A stretch of DNA of 64,000 bases, taken from assembly GCA_022842685.1 (NCBI GenBank), contig JALHPC010000011.1, positions 1-64,000 on the forward strand, in the 5' to 3' direction. Under the pieces are notes generated by a model. That model made no database searches, was not told the DNA's origin, and saw nothing but the letters and a program-made list of their open reading frames with translations. The stretch comes from Candidatus Kapaibacterium sp. Lineage in GTDB: Bacteria; Bacteroidota; Ignavibacteria; Kapaibacteriales; Kapaibacteriaceae. Positions 1 through 8,067 of this stretch are shown piece after piece. Made by a program: the position numbers and the translations under genes. Every line of letters starts with the position of its first letter. The stretch's first letter is position 1.

Positions 1-244
1 GGCAGCTCACACGGTTCATTCGCCCATCGTAGGCACGTTCTATAGGGCACCATCGCCCGACGCCGATGCCTTCGTTCAAGTAGGTCAGCGCGTTAATGTT
101 GGCGATACACTTTGTATCGTCGAGGCGATGAAATTGATGAACGAAATCGAAAGCGATGTGGCCGGCACCGTCGTCAAAATCCTCGTCGAAAACAGCCAGC
201 CAGTCGAGTATAACCAGCCCATCTTCATCATCAAGCCGGACTAA
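1..244 (+). CDS. accB: Biotin carboxyl carrier protein of acetyl-CoA carboxylase (3' part, 5' end outside window)
   Basis: Only the C-terminal biotinyl domain is present; the frame is open to the left edge. It reads through a biotinylation motif E-A-M-K-L-M-N-E, with the biotin-accepting lysine codon at 131-133, and ends F-I-I-K-P-D at a TAA at 242-244. BCCP carries CO2 on its biotin between biotin carboxylase and the carboxyltransferase in the first committed step of fatty acid synthesis, in the cytoplasm. The biotin carboxylase gene accC begins 12 nt downstream, the usual accBC order, which separates this protein from the biotinyl domains of pyruvate or propionyl-CoA carboxylases. Length and start cannot be judged. 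Confidence 0.93.
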   Translation, partial: AAHTVHSPIVGTFYRAPSPDADAFVQVGQRVNVGDTLCIVEAMKLMNEIESDVAGTVVKILVENSQPVEYNQPIFIIKPD

Positions 245-256
245 CCGGCCCCACGC

Positions 257-1606
257 ATGATCAAGAAGATCCTGATTGCCAACCGTGGGGAAATCGCACT
301 GCGAATCATACGGGCGGCGAAAGAGCTCGGCATCAAAACGGTTGCCGTTTTCTCCGAGGCCGACCGGACGTCGCTGCACGTTCGATTTGCCGACGAAGCA
401 GTATGCATTGGTCCAGCCCCCGGACGTCTGTCGTATTTGAACGTTCCGTCGATTATCGCAGCCGCCGAGGTTACGAATGCAGATGCTATTCACCCCGGAT
501 ATGGGTTCTTGGCAGAGAATGCCTCGTTCGCCGAAATCTGCCAAGACCACGGCATCACCTTTGTTGGCCCGTCGCCCGACTCGATTGTGCGTATGGGCAA
601 CAAGTCGATCGCTAAGGACACGATGCGAGCGGCTGGCGTGCCCGTTGTTCCGGGCAGCGATGGAATCATAACGTCGGTCGATGAAGCCAAACGAGTTGCC
701 AACGAGGTTGGCTATCCGGTAATGCTCAAAGCCGTTGCCGGCGGTGGTGGCAAGGGCATGCGATTCGTTCCCGAGGCATCCGAGATTGAGCGCGCGTTTA
801 TCAATGCCAGCAACGAGGCCGAAGCGGCCTTCGGCAATGGCGATGTCTATATCGAGAAGTTCGTCGAAGAGCCCCGCCACATCGAAATCCAAGTGTTCGC
901 CGATACTCATGGAAACGTCGTCCACCTGAACGAACGCGAGTGCTCGATCCAACGTCGACACCAAAAGCTCATCGAGGAGGCACCAAGTCCAATCATGACG
1001 CCCGAACTCCGGGCGGCTATGGGCGAGGCCTCGGTGCGTGGTGCATCGAGTGTTGGCTACGTGGGCGCAGGTACTATCGAGTTTTTGGTCGATAAGTATC
1101 GCAACTTCTACTTCATGGAAATGAATACCCGGATTCAAGTAGAACATCCGGTTACCGAACAGTCCATGGGAGTCGATCTTATCAAGGAGCAGCTCCTTGT
1201 GGCCTCGGGTGAACGCCTCACGCTTACGCAGCACGCACCAACCATGCACTCGATCGAGTGCCGGATTAATGCCGAAGACCCGTTCCATGACTTCCGTCCG
1301 TCGCCTGGCCGAATCGAAGCCTTGAACATGCCAGGTGGTTCTGGCGTACGTGTCGACTCGCACATCTACCAAGGGTACACCATCCCACCACACTATGATT
1401 CCATGGTGGCAAAACTGATAACCTTTGCAGCATCGCGCAACGAGGCCATTGCCAAGATGCGTCGCGCCTTGGATGAGTTTATTATTGAAGGCATCCAGAC
1501 TACCATCCCGTTCCATCGCGCTATGATGGATAACCCCGACTTTATCCGCGGGGAGTTTGATACGAAATACCTAGACACTCACGATTGGAAAGCTCATCTG
1601 TCATGA
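257..1606 (+). CDS. accC: Acetyl-CoA carboxylase, biotin carboxylase subunit
   Basis: 449 residues, the normal size for AccC. It uses ATP and bicarbonate to carboxylate the biotin on BCCP. The N-terminal Rossmann-like part starts [18 protein letters not shown]; the ATP-grasp glycine loop GGGGKGMR lies around residue 163; the catalytic-site signature [14 protein letters not shown] is intact, and a biotin carboxylase C-terminal domain follows ([10 protein letters not shown]). The gene sits 12 nt after accB, and its TGA overlaps the ATG of gcvH (ATGA at 1603-1606), so the three genes look like one translationally coupled unit. Nothing appears truncated. Confidence 0.97.
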   Translation: MIKKILIANRGEIALRIIRAAKELGIKTVAVFSEADRTSLHVRFADEAVCIGPAPGRLSYLNVPSIIAAAEVTNADAIHPGYGFLAENASFAEICQDHGITFVGPSPDSIVRMGNKSIAKDTMRAAGVPVVPGSDGIITSVDEAKRVANEVGYPVMLKAVAGGGGKGMRFVPEASEIERAFINASNEAEAAFGNGDVYIEKFVEEPRHIEIQVFADTHGNVVHLNERECSIQRRHQKLIEEAPSPIMTPELRAAMGEASVRGASSVGYVGAGTIEFLVDKYRNFYFMEMNTRIQVEHPVTEQSMGVDLIKEQLLVASGERLTLTQHAPTMHSIECRINAEDPFHDFRPSPGRIEALNMPGGSGVRVDSHIYQGYTIPPHYDSMVAKLITFAASRNEAIAKMRRALDEFIIEGIQTTIPFHRAMMDNPDFIRGEFDTKYLDTHDWKAHLS

Positions 1607-1980
1607 ACATCCCTGCCGACCTCAAATACACGGCCGACCACGAATGGATTCGCGTTGAAGGCAACGTTGGCACCATCGGCGTTACCGACCACGCACAAGG
1701 CGAACTGGGCGACGTAGTGTACGTTGATATCAGCGACGCCTCGGCAACCCTCGCCAAAGGCGATACCTTTGGTAGCATCGAAGCCGTCAAGACCGTTGCC
1801 GATTTATACGCTCCCGTTTCCGGTACCATCACCGAAGTGAACGACGTGAACGCTTCACCCGACGTGGTGAACAAAGACCCTTACGGAAATGGTTGGTTGG
1901 TGAAAATCACACTTTCAGATCCATCGGAACTTGATGGGTTGATGGATGCAGACGCCTACCGTGCCCTTGTAGGCGCCTAA
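1603..1980 (+). CDS. gcvH: Glycine cleavage system H protein
   Basis: 125 residues, starting [15 protein letters not shown] at the ATG that overlaps the accC stop. An in-frame ATG 18 nt upstream lies inside accC and would add residues not normal for the family. H protein carries the aminomethyl group on a lipoyl-lysine between the P, T and L proteins of glycine cleavage; the lipoylation site is the lysine of S-I-E-A-V-K-T (residue 63). No gcvP, gcvT or lpd is nearby, so the gene is a solo copy attached to accBC. That places a biotin-carrier and a lipoyl-carrier gene in one transcript. A terminator follows 26 nt after the stop. Confidence 0.95.
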   Translation: MNIPADLKYTADHEWIRVEGNVGTIGVTDHAQGELGDVVYVDISDASATLAKGDTFGSIEAVKTVADLYAPVSGTITEVNDVNASPDVVNKDPYGNGWLVKITLSDPSELDGLMDADAYRALVGA

Positions 1981-2006
1981 GCCAACCACAACGATCCCCG
2001 AAACAT

Positions 2007-2050
2007 AACCGCCCTCCCTGCACGGTGCAAGGAGGGCGGTTGTTGTTTGT
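2007..2050 (+). terminator. Intrinsic terminator after accB-accC-gcvH
   Basis: An 11-bp perfect stem (AACCGCCCTCC at 2007-2017 pairing with 2031-2041) encloses a 13-nt loop and is followed by a T-rich stretch, TGTTGTTTGT. It sits just past the gcvH stop and before a gene on the opposite strand. Confidence 0.8.
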
Positions 2051-2103
2051 ACGTTATGCTCGTGTAGGGGGCACAGATGGGCGCCCTGCGCTACAAACGT
2101 TCG

Positions 2104-2517
2104 TTACTTGGGCTGTACGGCCTTGGCCGCTTCTTGAAGCGAGGAAGTAATCTCCTTGTGAAGATCGGCTTCTTCGGCCTTTACCTTACCGCGCTGCATC
2201 AGCGAAAAGAGGTTGTTGGCTTGGTCTAGGCGCAGGTCGATCGTTACTTCATCCTCATCCTTCTTGCCTGCCTTTACCTGCGCATCGATGCCATCGGTAA
2301 GCACCTTGCGCGTGTCCAAAAACGCATCCACTTCGGTGCCGGCAATCTCGACTCCACGGATGAACTGTACCGCGCCGCGCCATAGTGCCAAACGCATCTT
2401 GGGCTTAAGAATGACTGGCTTTTGTGCAGGAGCCAGTTGCTGCTCTTGGGCATACGACGGTGCAACGGCAGCCATCGATGCAGTGAAGAGAATGGCCGCA
2501 GCCATGATTCGAAGCAT
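2104..2517 (-). CDS. Small secreted protein of unknown function
   Basis: 137 residues from the ATG at 2517, chosen because it opens a signal peptide (MLRIMAAAILFTASMAAVAP, cleavage probably after SYAQ) and has AGGA upstream. The frame is open further upstream, but that extension crosses the promoter-like box at 2560-2567. The mature part is rich in Lys, Glu and Ala and predicted largely helical, containing a stretch RGAVQFIRGVEIAGTEVDAFL and ending KAVQPK. I do not recognise a family. It stands alone, transcribed divergently from the next gene and convergently with gcvH. A periplasmic location is inferred from the signal peptide only. Confidence 0.7.
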   Translation of the reverse strand: MLRIMAAAILFTASMAAVAPSYAQEQQLAPAQKPVILKPKMRLALWRGAVQFIRGVEIAGTEVDAFLDTRKVLTDGIDAQVKAGKKDEDEVTIDLRLDQANNLFSLMQRGKVKAEEADLHKEITSSLQEAAKAVQPK

Positions 2518-2559
2518 ACGAAATCCTAGATTGGTGATTGTTGTACGTTGTATGGACGG

Positions 2560-2567
2560 CAAAAATA
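2560..2567 (-). promoter_or_regulatory. TAnnTTTG-type promoter box for the secreted-protein gene
   Basis: The minus strand reads TATTTTTG, matching the Bacteroidota -7 consensus TAnnTTTG, 42 nt upstream of the start at 2517. No convincing -33 element was seen. Confidence 0.5.
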
Positions 2568-2748
2568 CGGCAGAATTGCTCTTCGTGGTTCGCACGTTCC
2601 TATTCGGCAATCAGGTAACTCTCCGACGAGAGATTATCGTCCTGGTCGAAAGCAAACTCGATCGTTGCTTGTAACGAATCACTCACAGGTCGTCTATCTA
2701 GTTTAGAACGCTTCTGAAAAAGTCGATACACATTGATCTGAAATGTGC

Positions 2749-2756
2749 TATATTTG
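2749..2756 (+). promoter_or_regulatory. TAnnTTTG-type promoter box
   Basis: TATATTTG, an exact match to the Bacteroidota -7 box, lies 82 nt before the ATG at 2839. The 2518-2838 interval holds only this box and the opposite-strand box at 2560; I see nothing else in it. Confidence 0.5.
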
Positions 2757-2838
2757 TGCTGTCGTTCATTACCAACATCGTGCATCGGGTTCTGACTGTG
2801 TGATTATCGACATGTTCGTCTCGTAGAAGTCTACAGCA

Positions 2839-3210
2839 ATGCCTAAACGCAAATCCACTCGTGTAACACAACGTATCCTTGCTAAGGATGTGACTGTGGC
2901 ACGTGCGGTACTTGATTTGGCGGGCTATCAACCTTCGAACAGCGAGTATACAGCCGATAAACTAAGAGCAGCACTCGATGCGTTCGAGAGAGCTTCTGCA
3001 TCCGAACAGCAGGCGGCCGAAGCCCTTGCCAAGGCCCGCGAAGCCACGATTGATGTTGAGTGGAACTTACACGAACTCGTGCTTGGAGTGAAACGACAGG
3101 TGATAGCTCAGTATGGCGATGATTCTGATGAGATTTCGGCCCTAGGCCTAAAGAAGAAGTCAGAACGCCGATACGGAAGGCCCAAAAAGCAAGGGCCATC
3201 ACAACCATAA
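2839..3210 (+). CDS. Small basic helical protein of unknown function, AT-hook-like tail
   Basis: 123 residues. The first 45 are basic (MPKRKSTRVTQRILAKDV). The middle is Ala/Glu-rich and likely a coiled coil (ASASEQQAAEALAKAREA). It is followed by a conserved-looking block (LHELVLGVKRQVIAQYGDDS, then DEISALGLKKKSER) and a basic RRYGRPKK tail resembling an AT-hook core (GRP flanked by basic residues). I cannot name a family; small proteins with a similar QYG-D-SDE / GLKKKSER block seem to occur in other bacteria, but that is an impression from memory. DNA or RNA binding is only an inference from charge. The gene is monocistronic and ends before a bidirectional terminator. Confidence 0.7.
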   Translation: MPKRKSTRVTQRILAKDVTVARAVLDLAGYQPSNSEYTADKLRAALDAFERASASEQQAAEALAKAREATIDVEWNLHELVLGVKRQVIAQYGDDSDEISALGLKKKSERRYGRPKKQGPSQP

Positions 3211-3294
3211 CTTTGCCCACATCATGCCAGCAGCATGGCATGCAGCATAAAGAGGAACGTCGGGGCCCACGTGGGAGAGGCCACGAAAAACACA

Positions 3295-3324
3295 AACGGC
3301 CACTCATGTACATGAGTGGCCGTT
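3295..3324. terminator. Perfect 30-nt palindrome, bidirectional terminator
   Basis: AACGGCCACTCATGT followed directly by its exact reverse complement gives a 15-bp stem. The right flank is GCTGTTTGT and the left flank is A-rich (CGAAAAACACA), so both strands have a T-rich run after the stem. It lies between two convergent genes, the small basic protein and the peroxiredoxin. Confidence 0.85.
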
Positions 3325-3376
3325 GCTGTTTGTATTGGCTTACTGGCAATGGCACGTGGCCTGCACAGGGCCGATG

Positions 3377-3850
3377 TTATGCCGTTGCCTCGACTGCTGC
3401 GTAAATGGCGTCGTAGTTTGGCTCGATGCCAGGGTTTTCTGTAACGTCTACGAAGCGTACTACACCTTCGGCGTCAATCACAAACGTTGCTCGCTGCGAT
3501 GCTGTATATCCTGGTAGGCCAGCAAAGTCGGCTAGGGCAACGTCGTACGCCGAGATGGTCGAGCGTGTGTAGTCGCTAAGCACCGGAAACGTAAGACCAT
3601 TAGCATCGGCAAATGCCTTGTTGGCAAATGGCTGATCTGGTGCGATCGCTAGTACCACTGCGTTCATGTCGTTAAGACGTTGGATGGCGCTCTGGAACGA
3701 GCAAAGCTCGGCCTTGCACACGCCCGTAAACGCAGCTGGGAAGAACGCAAGAACTACCTTGCGGCCGCGGAACGATGATAGCTGAACGTGATTCTTGTCG
3801 GCGTCGAACAATGTAAAGTCCGGTGCAACACTACCGATTGAGAGAGACAT
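3377..3850 (-). CDS. Peroxiredoxin, AhpE/Bcp-like (AhpC/TSA family)
   Basis: 157 residues, a complete thioredoxin-fold peroxiredoxin that reduces hydrogen and organic peroxides in the cytoplasm. The active-site motif PxxxTxxC is present as P38-A-A-F-T42-G-V-C45, with C45 the peroxidatic cysteine. A second cysteine follows at position 50, but not at the spacing typical of Bcp resolving cysteines, so AhpE-like one-cysteine chemistry is likely. The start at 3850 is preceded by AGAGG and by a TATTTTTG box 42 nt upstream. It is transcribed alone, divergently from the symporter. Confidence 0.9.
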   Translation of the reverse strand: MSLSIGSVAPDFTLFDADKNHVQLSSFRGRKVVLAFFPAAFTGVCKAELCSFQSAIQRLNDMNAVVLAIAPDQPFANKAFADANGLTFPVLSDYTRSTISAYDVALADFAGLPGYTASQRATFVIDAEGVVRFVDVTENPGIEPNYDAIYAAVEATA

Positions 3851-3892
3851 GATACCTCTGTAAAGTGATGGATGATGGTGACGTTAGAACAA

Positions 3893-3900
3893 CAAAAATA
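3893..3900 (-). promoter_or_regulatory. TAnnTTTG-type promoter box for the peroxiredoxin gene
   Basis: The minus strand reads TATTTTTG, 42 nt from the ATG at 3850. The spacing equals that of the box at 2560. Confidence 0.55.
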
Positions 3901-3941
3901 CCGCGTCCAATCTGCACGAACCGTATACCACTTCGAAACAG

Positions 3942-3949
3942 TATCTTCG
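3942..3949 (+). promoter_or_regulatory. TATCTTCG promoter-like box for the symporter gene
   Basis: One mismatch to TAnnTTTG and identical to the box before adk at 48655. It ends 30 nt before the ATG at 3980. Confidence 0.4.
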
Positions 3950-3979
3950 GCACTCCTGCCACAATCAGCATTCCACAGC

Positions 3980-5773
3980 ATGCCCCGTTTGTTTCTCCTT
4001 GTGCTGTGCATAGCACAGACCGGCCTGCTGGCCGCTCAAGAACCTACCATCACCCTCGTTACAGAAAACCCATCTACCGACGTACGAAACGGCCGTGTTA
4101 CCGCCGTCGTGAAAGGGGGCGTCGAGCCATATCGGTTTCATTGGCCGCAACGCGCAACGCCGCAAACGTCGAACGTCACCGAAGGGGTCGACGAAGGTCT
4201 ACCCGTGACCGTCGTCGTAACCGATGCCGCTGGTACTACCATGACGGCCACTACAACCATCACCCCTGCTAGCATCGAGGAACACCTTCACGCATTCTTT
4301 GTGCCCGTCGTTGATGCAATTGCATCAGTGTTGTTCTACGACCCCTTCGCAGCCGTTGGAGTGTATGATCCGGTGCTGCGTAACGAGTTGGGACAGGTTC
4401 GCACCCACCCTAACGGAGCACCAGTTACCCAAGACATACCACTTGTTGTTGTTTGGTTGGTTCTTGGCGCAATCTTCTTTACCATTCGCATGAAATTCGT
4501 GAATGTTCGAGGATTTCGTCATGCAATCGACCTAGTGCGAGGCAGATACGACGACCCCAACGATGTTGGAGAAGTGTCGCACTTCCAGGCTCTAACCACG
4601 GCGCTATCAGGAACCGTTGGCCTTGGCAACATCGCTGGCGTTGCTGTAGCAATTTCGTTAGGTGGTGCCGGTGCCACGTTTTGGATGATATTGGCTGGAT
4701 TACTTGGCATGACGTCGAAGTTCGTAGAGTGCACGCTTGGAGTAAAGTACCGATTGGTCGACGAACAAGGCAATGTATCTGGGGGCCCTATGTATTATCT
4801 AAGCCGTGGCCTCAAGGCTAAGGGGTTTGGGCGTATCGGACGAGTCCTAGGCGTTCTGTTTGCAGTCCTGTGTATTGGTGGGTCACTCGGAGGTGGCAAT
4901 ATGTTTCAGGCCAATCAGGCCTTCGCCCAAGTCGCTAATACCTTCCCCGCCCTGTCCGAGTATGGGGCGCTGTTCGGACTAGCGATGGCATTGCTGGTGG
5001 GAGTTGTGATTATTGGTGGAATCAAGAGCATTGCAAACGTCACCGACAAGATCGTACCGTTCATGGTTGGCCTGTACGTTCTTGCTTCGCTCACGATAAT
5101 TGGCATGAACTTCGGCAACCTTGGCCACGCATTGGCAACGATATTCGCGGGCGCCTTTGCCCCTGATGCGATGAAAGGTGGCATTATAGGTGTGCTCATC
5201 GTTGGCTTTCAACGAGCGTCGTTTTCAAACGAAGCCGGCGTTGGCTCGGCCTCGATTGCCCATAGTGCAGCACGTACAAACGAGCCCGTTAGCGAAGGAA
5301 TTGTCTCGCTACTTGAACCGTTTGTCGACACTGTCGTCGTATGTACGATGACGGCCCTCGTTCTCATCTTCACGGGCTATGCCGAACATCCCAATGGCAT
5401 GACCGGCTCTGCCCTTACATCGGCAGCGTTCACTCAAGTTTTTGGTTGGTTCGAATGGGTGCTGCTTATTGCCATCCTCCTGTTCGCGTTCTCTACCATG
5501 ATTTCGTGGTCCTACTACGGCCTAAAAGCATGGCAGTACGTGTTCGGCACGAGCAAGGTGATGGACTATGCTTACAAGGTGATGTTCCTGGGCTTCGTCG
5601 TTGTTGGAGCAAGCATAGGCCTAGGTGCCGTGTTGGACTTTTCAGACATGATGATTCTTGGAATGGCCTTCCCAAACATCTTGGGCTTGCTGCTCCTTTC
5701 CGGCGAAGTACGCCGCGACCTAAAGAACTACCTCCATCGTGTGCATACGGGCGTTATCAAACGCCACAAGTAA
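3980..5773 (+). CDS. Alanine:cation symporter (AGCS family) with an added N-terminal periplasmic domain
   Basis: 597 residues from the ATG at 3980, chosen because it opens a signal peptide ([20 protein letters not shown]); the open frame upstream crosses the promoter-like region. Residues about 22-95 resemble an SprB/Ig-like repeat ([12 protein letters not shown], then [20 protein letters not shown]). The AGCS permease follows from about residue 140, with signatures [20 protein letters not shown] and [20 protein letters not shown] and about ten membrane helices. AGCS proteins import alanine or glycine with sodium or protons through the inner membrane. The leading domain should lie outside the membrane; its role is unknown. 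It has its own divergent promoter region shared with the peroxiredoxin gene. Confidence 0.92.
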   Translation: MPRLFLLVLCIAQTGLLAAQEPTITLVTENPSTDVRNGRVTAVVKGGVEPYRFHWPQRATPQTSNVTEGVDEGLPVTVVVTDAAGTTMTATTTITPASIEEHLHAFFVPVVDAIASVLFYDPFAAVGVYDPVLRNELGQVRTHPNGAPVTQDIPLVVVWLVLGAIFFTIRMKFVNVRGFRHAIDLVRGRYDDPNDVGEVSHFQALTTALSGTVGLGNIAGVAVAISLGGAGATFWMILAGLLGMTSKFVECTLGVKYRLVDEQGNVSGGPMYYLSRGLKAKGFGRIGRVLGVLFAVLCIGGSLGGGNMFQANQAFAQVANTFPALSEYGALFGLAMALLVGVVIIGGIKSIANVTDKIVPFMVGLYVLASLTIIGMNFGNLGHALATIFAGAFAPDAMKGGIIGVLIVGFQRASFSNEAGVGSASIAHSAARTNEPVSEGIVSLLEPFVDTVVVCTMTALVLIFTGYAEHPNGMTGSALTSAAFTQVFGWFEWVLLIAILLFAFSTMISWSYYGLKAWQYVFGTSKVMDYAYKVMFLGFVVVGASIGLGAVLDFSDMMILGMAFPNILGLLLLSGEVRRDLKNYLHRVHTGVIKRHK

Positions 5774-5799
5774 GGGCGTTGCAAACACCGTGCTGCAAC

Positions 5800-7905
5800 T
5801 TAGTGTGCAACAACGAGCGGAGTTCCTGTGGTTACTCGCCGCCCAGAAAGTCGAACAGTATAGACGCCCGAGGGTAGGGCAGACGTTGATATCGTATGCG
5901 TAAACGTGCCTGCCGATACTCGGCCTAGCTCTAGGCGTTGCATCGCTATACCACGCACATCAATCACGGTTAGCACGAGGTTGTCTTCGTCGTCGCTTGT
6001 GATGTCAACATTGACATACTGCTGGGCAGGACTCGGATGAAGCTGGGCGCGCAAGCCGGTTGACGCATCGGCATTCGCTACCGACGTCGTTACGACCGAG
6101 ACAAGCTTCGGTGTACCAGCTTCGAGTATGCTACCCGAGTGCGTGTATACGGTAGCAAGCGGTACAATGCGGTATTGAACACGACCCTCGAATACGAGCG
6201 AGTCTCGATACGCAAGACCTTGGATGGGCTTCGGCGTTAGCAGAATGAAGTTCGGATTGGCACCTCGCTGGCGATACACCTGATATGCCTCGGCAGGCAC
6301 CGCTCCTGCCTGCCAGGTGACATTTACCTTGTGCGGATACTCGGTCTGCGCCCTGACATTTACCACGATGGGTGGGCTAGAGCGCACAAGGCGTAACGTA
6401 GGATCGCCCATTAGGGCAATGTGCACGCCACGGTCGCCGGCGACGGCCATTTGCCAGCCGTTCGACGTGAAATATGCGTGAGGAAAGAACGGGCCTAGTC
6501 CTGTTGTCGATGAAACGGCGATGTTGTTCTGCGACAGTAGCGCCGATTCGCCGATAGTTCCACCCATGGCCATACGGTGGATGTACCAGTGAGGACGCCC
6601 ACTCCAGCCACAACTAAGTACCTGCGGTGCCGACGCAAGAGAGGCGCGCATAAAGTTGTTCTGTGTATCCCAGTCGCCAAAGTAACTGCCAAAGAGGAAC
6701 GTGAACACGCTGTTCGCCGTGCTGTCGGCAAAGTCCTGCGACGTGCCCACGCCGCCCGCCGAGGTGTTCGTGCCGCCGCCAGTTCCGTAGCTCAAAAGGT
6801 AAGGCTGTGGAGTTGCCGAGAGCGTTCCAAAGTAGTCGCCATTGCGCATGCCAGTGTCGGTAACAAACGGCGCAAACATGCGCCAGGCGCTCGACGCAAA
6901 CGACTCGGGATAACTCTGCGTGCCGAAGTTGTCGTCGATAACCGCGCGCCAGCGCGTTTCAACCTGGCCAATCCGCCAGCGGTGGTTCTTCTGTAGGTAT
7001 GCGCGGAGTAGCTCCACTTCCGACATCGCAAACTGCGGCATGTCGTAGAAGTCGATGCGACCTACGGGCACGTCGACGTCGGATGCAAACACGGAGTTGT
7101 CCCATTTACCATCGCCGGGCACGTTGTTCTGCGCTGGCCGCTGCGTATTGGGGCGGGTAACGCCAGCATCGGTGTAGGTGCCATCGACGTCGCCATAGCA
7201 GCCATCGCAGGGCCAAGCACCAAGGTGGTCGGGGCGATGTCCGTCGGGGGCGATATCGCCCGAATAGGGTACAGGCACGCGGCCAATCAGCAGGATCGCC
7301 CCAAGTGGGTCGGCACTATGTTCGGTACGGATTAACGTCTGCACCTCGGCTACCTTCTGTCCGTCGAACGTCGTCGCACGTGGAACCGTTTTTAACGTTG
7401 GACGCCAGCCCTCGTATCCGAGGTCCGTGAAAAGCGAGTCGAGCTCATCTGCAAGTGGGTCTTGCAGTGTTTCATCAACGAGCACCAGCGCGCGGCCGCG
7501 CGCTGGTGTTACGGCACGAACGCCAGCGGCTGCATAGCCAGTAGCCATGTGCACTAGGAACAAATCGCGTTGGTTAACTGTGTCGAATCCCACGCGGCGT
7601 TGCGCCTGCTTGATAACGCGGTACTCGTAGTAATCGCCTTCGACAATCGAGGAGTCAACCCATCCAGTCGCTGCCGAGTCAAGCCGTACCAGGGCTTCGT
7701 TGGCAAAGCGCGCTTCGCCGAGCCGCTTGCGAAAGACGTCGTACACCTGTGCCCCCTGATCGGAATCCCACTGCAACACCACGTGTGGTTTGGGAAACTC
7801 GTAGGCCCTGGCATGGAGCAGGACGGCCATGTTGCGAGCTGTTTGGCTTTGCATGGTTGTACATAGCACAACGGAAAGGACGAGAGTAGCAACTGCACGG
7901 GTCAT
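5800..7905 (-). CDS. T9SS-exported gingipain-fold (peptidase C25-like) protein, probably non-catalytic
   Basis: 701 residues from the ATG at 7905, which opens a signal peptide (MTRAVATLVLSVVLCTTMQS) and lies 35 nt after a TATGTTTG box. Order: signal peptide; fibronectin-III-like domain with a Y-EYRV end (about 30-110); a C25-like region with ILLIGRVPVPYSG, a GRIDFYDMP strand and the terminal HIALMGDPTLRL; a second FnIII-like domain; and a type A T9SS sorting domain (LPSGVYTVRLSGR). Where gingipains have Y-x-GHG and a Cys-containing strand, this protein reads SYGTGGG and FTFLFGSYFGDWD, so both catalytic residues seem replaced. Surface display or secretion is inferred. It is divergent from the large T9SS protein. 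Confidence 0.75.
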   Translation of the reverse strand: MTRAVATLVLSVVLCTTMQSQTARNMAVLLHARAYEFPKPHVVLQWDSDQGAQVYDVFRKRLGEARFANEALVRLDSAATGWVDSSIVEGDYYEYRVIKQAQRRVGFDTVNQRDLFLVHMATGYAAAGVRAVTPARGRALVLVDETLQDPLADELDSLFTDLGYEGWRPTLKTVPRATTFDGQKVAEVQTLIRTEHSADPLGAILLIGRVPVPYSGDIAPDGHRPDHLGAWPCDGCYGDVDGTYTDAGVTRPNTQRPAQNNVPGDGKWDNSVFASDVDVPVGRIDFYDMPQFAMSEVELLRAYLQKNHRWRIGQVETRWRAVIDDNFGTQSYPESFASSAWRMFAPFVTDTGMRNGDYFGTLSATPQPYLLSYGTGGGTNTSAGGVGTSQDFADSTANSVFTFLFGSYFGDWDTQNNFMRASLASAPQVLSCGWSGRPHWYIHRMAMGGTIGESALLSQNNIAVSSTTGLGPFFPHAYFTSNGWQMAVAGDRGVHIALMGDPTLRLVRSSPPIVVNVRAQTEYPHKVNVTWQAGAVPAEAYQVYRQRGANPNFILLTPKPIQGLAYRDSLVFEGRVQYRIVPLATVYTHSGSILEAGTPKLVSVVTTSVANADASTGLRAQLHPSPAQQYVNVDITSDDEDNLVLTVIDVRGIAMQRLELGRVSAGTFTHTISTSALPSGVYTVRLSGRRVTTGTPLVVAH

Positions 7906-7940
7906 AAAGGTCTGAAGCGGTTGGTGAGCCTGCGAATCTT

Positions 7941-7948
7941 CAAACATA
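7941..7948 (-). promoter_or_regulatory. TAnnTTTG promoter box for the gingipain-fold gene
   Basis: The minus strand reads TATGTTTG, leaving 35 nt to the ATG at 7905. It overlaps the alternative upstream ATG at 7947, which argues for the 7905 start. Confidence 0.55.
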
Positions 7949-8004
7949 CGCAGTTCCAGAGATGGCGATGTAGCCGGCGTAGCCGAGGCGACCCATTGGT
8001 TTCG

Positions 8005-8011
8005 TAACTTG
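8005..8011 (+). promoter_or_regulatory. Possible promoter box for the large T9SS protein
   Basis: TTCGTAACTTGC resembles the context of the rpmH box (TTCGTATCTTTGC) but is one T short of TAnnTTTG. It ends 56 nt before the start at 8068. Confidence 0.3.
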
Positions 8012-8067
8012 CCTGTAACCGCTGCACGGTTTCCTGCTTCTTGCTGCTCACACTCTTCAGGATTCTT

